Translations under genes and position numbers: made by a program
Shown: positions 1 to 10,900 of the stretch, piece by piece
How the letters are laid out: the number at the start of each line of letters is the position of its first letter
How positions within the stretch are numbered: the stretch's first letter is position 1
The notes under the pieces: generated by a model
Databases searched by the model: none
What the model was told of the DNA's origin: nothing
The model's input: only the letters and a program-made list of their open reading frames with translations
DNA from: Siphonodentalium dalli
Lineage: Eukaryota; Mollusca; Scaphopoda; Gadilida; Siphonodentaliidae
Length of the DNA stretch: 64,000 nt
Direction: 5' to 3'
Assembly (NCBI GenBank): GCA_032622095.1
Contig: CP136062.1
Coordinates: forward strand, 154,932,875-154,996,874

Positions 1-490
1 TTGGCAAATTCCAAACTCGTAAAATGGAAACAATGGAAAATTGCGAATACAGTGTTTTATATTACTGAACACTGCATGTTATTGGTAATATATTTGAACA
101 ACATTAGTGCGATTTTCCAAGTTTTAGAGCGGACGGGTAGGCACAGCTAGCATTAATGATTGTGATAGAGTTAACTCTCGATCACAGTTAATTCTCTATT
201 ACAGAGACGATAACGACTGTGTAGCGATGATAGTATTAATTAAGCGGTCTTTCCTCCGCCATTAAAACTTCTAACAAATTCTGAATCCGAAACTGAAAGA
301 ATTATCCAATAAAATGCGAAATAACAGAGTTATGGTACATTAATATGCTTCATATCCTTTTGATATACATGTAGATTACGATATATATAATAAGACACGT
401 CAAATTTCGTGACCGTTGAACAGGATTTGGGCGTTATGGCGAGGGGTTGTAATTAGCCCTAAAATGTACCATACCGAATAAAACGCCTGG
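1..490. other. AT-rich non-coding stretch
   Basis: I see no exon or recognisable element. The stretch is probably intron of the lectin-domain gene whose later exons lie to the right. The missing N-terminal half of the C-type lectin domain was looked for here and not found. Confidence 0.4.
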
Positions 491-590
491 CTGGGGTGAA
501 CGGTGGCTAAGTTGGTCAGGACCATGATACATTAGACTGTCATTAACCATCCACGCTGGGTCGAACCAAATGACAGAAACCTTTGGAATA
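491..590 (+). repeat. tRNA-derived SINE relic (head only)
   Basis: The sequence has an A-box-like TGGCTAAGTTGG at 504-515 and a weaker B-box-like GGGTCGAACC at 558-567. This spacing fits an RNA polymerase III promoter from a tRNA gene. No tRNA cloverleaf can be folded with confidence and no tail is seen, so a decayed SINE head is more likely than a tRNA gene. Confidence 0.4.
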
Positions 591-860
591 TATATCTTAT
601 TTAGAAATGTCAATTCATGTCCGCCATCAAATCACAGAGCACCACTAATACATTCGCACGAAGAGGAACACACATATACACAGAACACACACATGGAATG
701 CGATACTATGGAAGTATATCTGATTGCATGGAATCAGACCTCTAGTTCGTAGTTGTTATTCTTTAAATCAGTTATGTTTGTTCGAGTGCAACGAGTTAAA
801 ACATAACACCACGTAGTCATTTTTGTATGGCAATCTGATTTTGCAGGAATAAAATGTGTT
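591..860. other. non-coding stretch
   Basis: AT-rich sequence with a CA-rich patch near 655-695. Nothing recognisable. Confidence 0.35.
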
Positions 861-1655
861 TAACCCTTTATATACTAAAGCACCATTGACGAGTAGTTAT
901 CCCATAGGAAATGTGCAGATAATAAGTTTAACCCTCTCTATACTTAATCATCATTGACGAGTCGTTATCCCATAGGAAATGTTTAGATAATAAGTTTAAC
1001 CCTCTCTATACTAAATCATCATTGACGAGTAGTTATCCCATCGGGAATGTTCAGATAATAAGTTTAACCCTTTTTATACTAAATAGTCATTGACGAGTAG
1101 TTATCCCATAGGAAACGTTCAGAAAATAAGTTTAACCCTTTCTATACTAAAGCATCATTGACGAGTAGTTATCCCACAGGAAATGTTCAGCTAATAAGTT
1201 TAACCATTTCCATACTAAATCATCATTGACGAATAGTTATCCCATATGAACTGTTTTGATAATAATTTTAACCATTTGTATACTAAACCATCATTGACGA
1301 GTAGTTATCCCATATGGAATGTTCAGCTAATAAGTTTAATCCTTTCTATACTAAACCATCATTGACGAATAGTATCAAATAGTGACTGTTCAGATAATAC
1401 TATTAATCATCCCTATACTAAACTTTCATGACGAGTAGTTATCCCATAGAAATGTTTAGATAATAAGTTTAACCCTTTCTATACTAAAGCATCATTGATG
1501 AGTAGTTATCCCATAGGAAATGTTCAGAAAATAAGTTTAACCCTTTCTATACTAAAGCATCATTGACGAGTAGTTATCCCATATGAAATGTTCAGATAAT
1601 AAGTTTAACCCTTTCTATACTAAATCATCAATGACGAATAGATACTTTTTAACTG
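861..1655 (+). repeat. 68-bp minisatellite, about 11.5 copies
   Basis: A 68-bp unit begins TTTAACCCTTTCTATACTAA, contains CATTGACGAGTAGTTATCCC and ends near TTCAGATAATAAG. It is repeated head to tail about 11.5 times with point changes and small deletions; the eighth and ninth units are the most decayed. A relic of the same unit is at 3763-3790 and an inverted piece at 1672-1690. Short reading frames here are repeat artefacts. Confidence 0.92.
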
Positions 1656-1775
1656 ACTTGAACAATCCATTTAGTATAGAAAGGGTTGAAGCATTTATCA
1701 GAAACAAAATTATTTTTACATTATGTATATGTAACAGGTTCAGATACGATCAATATTTAATTGTTATATACACAG

Positions 1776-1926
1776 GTTTCACAGTTATGTATTGGTTTGA
1801 ATGATATCGTCACGGAGGGAGTACAGCAGTGGACGGATGGGAGGGCGTGGGATCCCAGCATTATACCAGGCATGAGCCTCGCCAATCCATCCACCGACGT
1901 GCTCTTCAATCCTGTTCACACCGCGG
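1776..1926 (+). CDS. exon: middle of C-type lectin domain
   Basis: The frame reads LCIGLNDIVTEGVQQWTDG, matching the conserved WIGL..D...EG.W.W.DG core of C-type lectin domains; the first Trp is Cys here. The acceptor is the AG at 1774-1775 after TATACAC; an alternative in-frame acceptor would start the exon at 1785. The donor GTGAGT starts at 1927 and leaves phase 1. The piece after the core (WDPSIIPG...) replaces the usual loop. No EPN or QPD sugar-selectivity tripeptide is visible, so classical Ca2+-dependent sugar binding is doubtful. Confidence 0.75.
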
Positions 1927-4900
1927 GTGAGTTCACAACTGACTAAATGATGTCACCCGGCCTTACCCACCAATCTTGAAAACCAGTTAACAAAATGGTT
2001 GAATCCTGTGTCGCATTATAACAGAACATACGGAAGGGGGGCGGTCCATAGAGGGTGAATTTAGTGATGCTAGCCCGATGTGCGGTGTAGCGTCACCAAA
2101 TTCACCCTCTGGGTACCTCATTCTGCAAATGACAGGCACACTAAACTCTGGCTTGCTGTACATATCATGATATTACCTCTAAACAATCAATCGTAAATGT
2201 ATTTGAAGGCAAATGTAGTAGCACACGTATACAAGTGGAACTACAAAAAAATTCCCATTACTTCTCAAGTCTCAAGTTGTATGAATGTGTGGGTGCAGTT
2301 TGTCTTTTCCTCCTTTGTCATTCTTTCTTCTAAATAAAAATAAAAAAGGTCTCAATGTGTTGTCTTTGGTAAAGGTGCAGTTTGTAAGCACGTTGCCGTT
2401 CATATTACGCCACCATTAACCCTTTACCCAACAGAAGGGCCCTGTGCCAATGCATTCTCTTATATATGCGAGTCGACCATAGGTCGCCTCGCATATATAA
2501 GAGAATGCATTGGCTTAACACATTAAAAATTATAAAATTGTTAAAGAATGTAAGAACAAATGGTAAAAAGTGTTAAAAAAAGTTTTTTTTAGGCCAATGC
2601 ATTCTCTTATATATGCGAGGCGACCTATGGTCGACTCGCATATATAAGAGAATGCATTGGCACATGGCATAACTGTAACTATCACAATGTGGTCAATGAG
2701 CCGATTCCAATGATATCCATATTTGTATGGTTCTATTGAGACAGACCGAAGATATTTTAGGCTGTTGAAGCTTTATTTGGCCGGTTTTGGCCGTTTTGTT
2801 GGGTAAAGGCTTAATGGTTTTCTATGATGAAATGCCTGCAAAACTACCATGAAAACCATTGTACAAATAAATATATATATCTATCTCTCTATCTATATAT
2901 CTATCTATCCAGCGTGTTACCATACATTAAACTTTATAAAAAAATTGTTTACTGAGAACAAAGAATAACACAGGAGAAAAGACAAAATACACGTACGCGT
3001 TCATGCTCTCAATCCAGGACACGGAAGAGCGGACTCTACCATGCCCTGGCCTACTTACCATTGACACGACTTTCGGAAATATTTAAAGGCACATATTGTG
3101 TTGGGACAATGTTTTCAAGCACCGTTCAACTTAACATCAAGACGAAGCAGTGATACTAGTTTCTATCTTGACATATCTTTGACTGAATATTGGCTTTCTT
3201 TAGCTACAATAATGGTGATAAAAACAATATACTTTCCTTCAGAATAACTTTAAATGTCCCGTATTAAAACAGCTAAAGTGGTTGATGGTATGTAATATTT
3301 GTTGTTTGAAGAATCAAAGTTCCAAACAATATGTGCAACCTTAATTAATTTACGGTCAGAGTACAATAAACAGTATAATTAGTAGATTTAACCATTTTGA
3401 ATCTGTAAATATTGGTTCAACAACCATCGGGAAAATAAACAACGCTCTCTGTTTTAGCTTTTCGGACTTTGACTGAAAGCTGTTGTGATGTGTTTTAAAC
3501 CATACACTCAACTTAAACTATACGGTGTAAATGTAATTTAAGTTTGCGTACTATACATGTAGACCAATTTGAATACAATCATAGGCAACCTTCATCGTTT
3601 TACCAGATAATCCACCACTGGGTTCTGCTGACGAAGACTGCTACGTCATCAACAGCGATGGGACGTTTGCCAACATACCGTGCTGCGGCAGACCAGAACA
3701 GGCGGTAGATGCGGTGCTATGTGAAACGGGTATTGTATTTTACCACAACTTTTAGCTTCTTGAACCCTTTCTATACTAAATAGATTATCCCAGTCAGTTA
3801 AAGAGTGTACGTCGGAATGGTATATTACTGATATGGAGGGGTGTTAAGGTGATAAAACAGACGACAGAAAAATATAAGTCCAGAAGAAGACCTATTTATC
3901 GAGGGAAATGTTTAAATAATTATAGCTATGGTATTGGCATTGAATAAATGGTGCATATATAGGTTTTTCCGGGAATGTTCGTAAAGGAGAGTCTCGAGTC
4001 GCAGGCAAGTGGATAAGTTCGCCGAGGAAGAGAAGTTTTCTCACTTGTAGCTGGTGACTCATCGGCATAACTCCCAGCATACTGTGCGTGAGAGGTTTGT
4101 ACTCGTCCCTGTTAGAATATTATGGATGTGCTTTATACAGGCACGGAAACAAATTTCAAGTATGTAGAGAGCGTTGCCGTCTGTTAAATATATGAGTTCA
4201 TAGCCATAAAGCTCCGTTGGAAGCACATGCAGCCGTGTGTAGGCGATTGTTCATCTAGAGAGGGTGCACATACTTAAGGATTTCATTCCAGCGATAGAAA
4301 AGTATGTTTTTCTCAACACTTCGGAGGATATTCCTTGCCGAGATGGCGACAGTCGGTATTTTCATCGTTTGTGTCTCTCCCAAGCATCCGAGATATTTGT
4401 TGGTGTGCAAGCTGTTGATTCGATTCATTGTATATATACGACGACGGAACTCTTTGATTTTGAGAAACAGAAGCGCCATGTATTGCTGTAGTTGAAGCAG
4501 ATGTTCATCAAGTTGTCCAAACCAGCCTTTGTGGGGGGAATTATAGCCTCTGTTATACTTCCAGTTATCACCGGTGACGCATATATGTTGAACACTGCAT
4601 GGCTATGTTGTTATAACGATATGATCTGGTTATCTGGTGTTGTGCCAACGCATTCTCTTATATATGCGAGTCGACCATACGTCGCCTCGCATATATAAGA
4701 GAATGCTTTGGCCTAGCCAATTATAGATATATATTAATTTTTTTAAATGTAAGAAAAAATGAAAAAAAAGAAGATACATTGTTAAGGAATGTAATAAATA
4801 ATGCGCCTCCGATATGTAGTACTACGAACTCGTCGTACAAGACATTACCTTAATAGAACCATACAAATATGGATATCATTGGAACCGGCTCCTTGACCAC

Positions 4901-7900
4901 ATTGTGATAGTTACATTTATGCCCTGTGCCAATGCATTCTCTTATATATGCGAGTCGACCATAGGTCGCCTCGCATATATAAGAGAATGCATTGGCCTAA
5001 AAAAAAAGTTTTTTTTAACACTTTTTACCATTTTTTCTTACATTCTTTAACAATTTTATAATTTTTAATGTGTTAAGCCAATGCATTCTCTTATATATGC
5101 GAGGCGACCTATGGTCGACTCGCATATATAAGAGAATGCATTGGCACAGGGCCCTTCTGTTGGGTAAAGGGTTAACAGTAGATTAAAATCATCATAACAT
5201 AGTCGTATAAGAGCGACGTATTTTATCCCAAAGGGTTAAACAGATGCGGAGATTTAAACCAGAAACTTTTAGAAACGCAAACATGTTCGGTAGCGAAATA
5301 TTTCACCGATAGATCACTACGCTACCAATACGCCATACCGCATGGAATTCCAAAGAAGTAAGCAAAATAAAATAAAGCGACAAAGTATTTGGACAAATTG
5401 ACAACATAATCATGAATCGCGAGAGTTTGGGAAAAATGTTAATTAGGCCACGAAGCGATTGGGATAACTCTTGAGCAGGGAATGGGGAGAACTATATTTT
5501 TACACGTAGGGGTGAGCGGCGCGGTCGGTGTCTTTGCCCCCCCCCACCTTTCGGGGTTTGTTTTTGATGGCGGCGGTTATTGCGCCTCAAAAATTGTTAA
5601 TTGTTTTTATTATTATTCATGTATCGGCTTCCTGTAATTATGTTTTGCTAAACAGGTAGCTAAAACTGCATTCCATTGTTTGTCTTTATATTAACCCTGT
5701 GGGATAAATCCCTTCTTTTCTCCCATAGAAATGAATAGGGAAATTTGAAACTAATATTTCAGTATATGTTCATGTTGAGCTGCATGAAGAATAAACTCAA
5801 ATTCATGTACTGTTTGATATTTTTTACAACCGATTTCACCATAACTAACTGAATACAAATTGAATTGTCATAATACTGATATCAAACCCTTGACTCAAAT
5901 TTAAACTGAAATCATCCCCCCCCCTTTGTTTGACAAATACACAATACGGAAAAATGCTGTGTGGTTCCCAGAAATATCATGGGGATCGATGTTGACCACA
6001 TAATACGGGTTTATCTTTCATAGCTATTGACCAATCAAATTGAGGATAGCACACTAGTCAATAGATAGAAGTAATTACTTCCGGTAAAACTTCACATTCA
6101 AGTAGATTAAATAAGGAGAAAATGCCAAAAAGTTATTGGTTCAATATAATTTATAATATTTGCCGAATGTTTCTTGGTGATATATTATGTGCTATGTTGT
6201 ACAAGAATTTCAGGAATAATTCCTTTTTCAAATCTTTCACTTTTAGAAATTGTGCCGCCACAAGTTACAGAGAACATAATGATAGATCATTGTTCGTGGA
6301 TTGACTCACGTGCGTATTACTATCGTCTAACATCACTCCATCCCAAGATAATTGCGCTGCATGGTACCCTATCATTATAGCAGCTGAGTTTAAGATCATG
6401 TGCCAGTGCAGTCTCTTATATATGAGAGAATGCACTGGCTTACAAGGTCGAGGTAAATGTTGTTAGGCCAATGTATTCTCCTATATATGCGAGGCGCCCT
6501 CCCTATGGGAGACTCGCATATATAAGAGAATGCATCGGCACATGATTTTCGCAAAATATTTTTGCGTAATACGTAATACGTAATATGGAACGAAGTGTAC
6601 GATATAGGTCGATACATAAACCAAATATTTTTATACCGGCTTCAGACTTGCCAAAGTCACAGCAATTTTTCAGCCGTTTTCAACTTTTCGCCATATTCAG
6701 ACAAACGCTCTTTATTGCTAACATTTTAGGAATAGAATAACACGGAACGCTCTTTTCTGTTCCATATCGTGCAAATGGCTGGATTTTGTTTGGGACCCAA
6801 ACACCTTGTTTATAGTTGAATTTTTCATTACTTCAATGCGTTATTTTGGGTTACAGAATGCTCGTAGAAAGGTAGTTGAGATGTATCGACCTATTTCGAT
6901 ACCGGGAAAAATTCAAAATCGAATAATATTATTCGTCTTTTGGAGCGCAAACCGCCATGTGGCTTTAAATTACATTAAAATGCTAATTGAGTGCACGACA
7001 TTGAATATTTAATTTATGGCCCCTTTTATCAGAGCTTGGTGGTATTATTCAAAATTGACTAAACTAATGCCCCGCCTACATTGGCTGTCTGCATGGCAGC
7101 ATACAATGAAAAATACCCACGATCACCACCACACGGGCATCGCGAAAATCCACAACATCAGTTTAAAGATACATAATCCGATTTAACGCCCCTATATTAC
7201 TATTTCTTCGGCTTCGGGTGTAAATAATGTTAGATATGAGTCGAGGAGCCCACCCACTAAAGCCCAGAGTTATCATATTTCGAGTTTTTAAATATATTAT
7301 TTTTCACCACCTCAAATATTTTGCGACCTGGAAACTAGTCGACGAATGCCGACGGACATACTATTGGTATCAAATTGCTTGGACAAAGTGTTGATGTAAC
7401 ACTTTCTTGGCAATTTTATACTATAATTTACTGTGGTAAGCAGTATTTTTTGGAAATTAACCGATTCTGATAAGTGAAGCGGCATTTCAAGAAACGTTGA
7501 TGGGGACCATCGAATCGGATTGTGTGCCTTTAAGTAATAATAAATCAAAACGTGAAAGACGCAACCCTGAACCCTCTGTCTAAATGACAATCATTGGAAT
7601 TTTTGCCAGGCTAAATCAAATAAAAAATTGTTCAACGTTACCCTTTTGAAAGTCGATATCTGATCAAAACCTATTACTGATCTCATCAGTCCTATCTAAT
7701 TATTTTCCGGAATAGAACACCTAATTATTGTGGTTTTATTGTGTATTATTTACACAGCCCATCTGCGTTAGACTAAATCCTGCTCGGTGATTGGTCAGCT
7801 GCCAATTGGGTCATCCGTTTCACACCCCAATAACACACATATCGTAACGCGAACACGGTCAGCAGGGTAATTGGGCGTGCTATTTCAAAGATCAGTCGAA

Positions 7901-10900
7901 TTGCATCTGAAGCCAGTTATTTATATCGATCAAGTTATCGTTGCTAAGTGCTTGGAAATCTTATATTGGGCTGACTTAATAAACTGCGTGGTCTGGTCTC
8001 AAATTCTCGGCAGCTAAGATATTATAGATAGCAATACACTCTGTGTTTTTATGGGAATAACTCATTAAAAGCTATAGAAATATAAGAAATGAATGCAGTG
8101 TGTGTCATATCGGGCGATACGGAGCCGTGGCCATTGTGGCACATATAGTGAGAACCTCTATCGGTTCACACGATGTACAATAACAACCACAACGATGTAT
8201 CCGCAATAACACACATAGCATCTTCAAGTTACCAACAGGTTTTTGTGATTATTAAAAAAAATGGATTAAACTGATGCATTCCTCTGAATTTAATTGACAT
8301 ATCGATCTGTTTACAGCAAACCGATGCCGAGACGAATGTTGGGGCGAGATGGCTGGTAAATTCTCTAGCTGTAATTCCACAAGCTGTGATAGTTACATTG
8401 AGTGTAGCGGGGGAGAAACACTGAACCAAACTTGCCCCTGGGGAGAGATGTGGAATTCGACTACCCGAGAATGTCAGTTTTTATTGTCAGAGTACAGTGG
8501 CACAGTTTCTAACAAGGAATATACATCCGACTCGAGTAAGTGTACCCTTGTATCGCCGTCAAATAATCTGATAGCTAACATAAAACGAGTTGGTATAGCG
8601 GAATTAGCGAGATCACATAGTCGCGGCCATATTGAATTCATCCAGACCAGTTCCGCGGTGTAAGTGCTACAGGTCAAAGTTCTGGAGGTGCATTCGATAT
8701 ATGGAACTTTTGAATATTCATGATTCCATATAATTATGGAACTTTTGAATATTCATGAATTCCATATATGGAATCATGAATATTCATAAGCTCCATATAT
8801 GGAATGCACTTCCAGAACTGTGACCTGCAGCACTTTAACCACGGGAAGGGGGCTGGATGAATCCAATATGGCCGCGATTCATTGATCTTGTTTGTTGTGT
8901 TAGACGATGACAAGCAAGCGCCCACAATCGACGCTTTTTGCCAACTATTTCATATACTGAACAATATCAAATGGTAGTCAGACGATGCACTGTGATCAAC
9001 TGACCATGGATTGGAAAAGAAGACACGGGTATCCAATAGTTACAATTCAAATTCATGTACTGTGTGATATTTTTACCATAACAGATTTCACCACAAGTAA
9101 CTGAACATTGTAACAAGTAATAACAAATATTGATATCACACTCTTAACTCAGATTAAAACTGAAATTATTCCTCGCCTTTGTTTGACAATTATACAATAC
9201 GGAAAAAATTATGTGTAGTTCCCATAAATATCATGGGGTTAACTTCAATACATATCATGGGGTTAACTTCCGCGTTGTGACGTAAGCGATAATATAGTAT
9301 CCCGGAGTCGATGCAGCTACAAGATATGGAATTGAAGATAGCACACTAGTCAACAAATAAATTAACGTCTCCCCAGCTAATGAAACTTGAATTGCGTGTC
9401 CTCCTGTGACATCTGATTCCAAATAAATAGGAAGTATTTTAGATGATTAATGAACATCAACTGTATTGTATAACAAACTTTGAATTATCATGATAACATT
9501 AAAGGATATTGAAAAAAATATTTCATATCCTGAAGATGGATCCCCGTTTAAAGTATTTTCGAAATTCACATCGGGATTTATAGCAGATGTTTTGATACAC
9601 ATCGGGATTTTCGCCCGAATTCTTTTGAAAGACATACTTGGATTTCTGATTGGCGTTTTAAAAAATTCCGGTGGGATTTCAATTAATCGCCACCAAAAAT
9701 CATGATGGGATTCATAATAAAATTTGAATCGATTCCCATTTTGATCATATTTCGATAATATTTTCCCGCGATAATATAGAACAAACTTATATCTATTAAC
9801 AATTATTTGCAACGATGTTCATTTTGGCATTGCGTCTTATACGGCTTGACAGGCTATGTCTTCTATCTTCCAAAAACAAATAATAGACAGAAAATTAATA
9901 TATGCAAATTAACATTGAATTCTTCCTTCCATTAATCGTGCAACATATACGCTTTATTCGAACTACAATATTTACACTTAAATGTACACGAGCCTCAGCT
10001 AAACTAAGCTGCCACAATGAAAGGCATGACGGGTGTCACTGAAAGGCATGACTGGTGTCAACGAAAGGCATGACGGCTGTCAATGTTTTTTTTCCCAGCA
10101 GGACATAATGTTAGGATGATTCAAGAATTCAATGCCATTGCAAGCCATTTCTATTCATTCTACCTTAACTTCACCCCATGCAGTCTATCAATTTATAGCT
10201 CAACATCAATTTCAACGTAACTACTTTTATTTGATCGTTTTCGTTGCTGATACAATTGGGTAATTTTATGATTATGTGTAATGGCCACTCACTCATGAAT
10301 ATCCACAGAGTTTATGTTCTGTTATCCAGTCGATTAAATATGTGTGTGTATATTCTAGATATAACAGTTGAATTTGATATAACTACGATGAAATGCACCG
10401 GTGAGCTTTCTACCACAACATCATCAACAACAACTACGACGACGACAACACCAACAACAACAACGGCGACACCAACAACATCAACAACAACGATGACGAC
10501 GACTTCGACAACAACAACAACTACTACGACCACACCGATACCAACAGTACCCGGGATTATGACGCCAGATCAGGCGAAGATGATGAAACATTGTCTTTGC
10601 AAACACATCACGACGACTCAAAAACCGACAACAACACCAGCTCCAACAACACGGATCCAGAGCTCCACTGCGTCCACTACTATGATGCTTCCTTCTACCA
10701 CCCCGTCACCACCGACAATAACAACAGTCGACACAATTAAGGCGATGCAAAAAGCCATCGTAGATCATCTGCTGTTGGACAGGAAAACCCTCAGTAAATA
10801 TCGCCGGAAGCAGTCCACAGCGCCGGACACCGAGTCTTCCAACAACCTGGCTGGATCCGTCTCTGTGATTGGCTTGTTTACTGTCGTGGGACTTCCGGTT

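Larger units (their letters stand above)
2420..2810 (+). mobile_element. piggyBac-like MITE with two internal palindromes
   Basis: TTAA lies on both sides (2416-2419, 2811-2814). Terminal inverted repeats are CCCTTTACCCAACA at 2420-2433 and TGTTGGGTAAAGGC at the right end, 13 of 14 matching. TTAA duplication plus CCY...RGG ends is the hallmark of the piggyBac superfamily. There is no transposase frame. Inside are two 69-bp near-perfect palindromes (2446-2514, 2593-2661) that are themselves inverted relative to each other around an A/T-rich 78-bp spacer. Confidence 0.75.
4853..5171 (-). mobile_element. piggyBac-like MITE, reverse orientation, one end missing
   Basis: The right end TTCTGTTGGGTAAAGGG plus TTAA (5172-5175) is the complement of the left end of the 2420-2810 element. 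The two palindromes (4928-4996, 5077-5145), the spacer and the flank with ATACAAATATGGATATCATT all match in reverse. Homology stops near 4853, so the other terminus is lost. Confidence 0.75.

Noticed and set aside
491-590. tRNA gene
   Set aside because: A/B-box-like motifs are present but no acceptor stem or cloverleaf could be matched; better as a SINE head.
9447-9812. 121-codon minus frame
   Set aside because: Overlaps an equally open plus frame with internal short repeats; lies in an intron and shows no domain.
10312-10533. Minus-strand Val-rich frame
   Set aside because: It is the complement of the Thr-rich stalk; low-complexity shadow.
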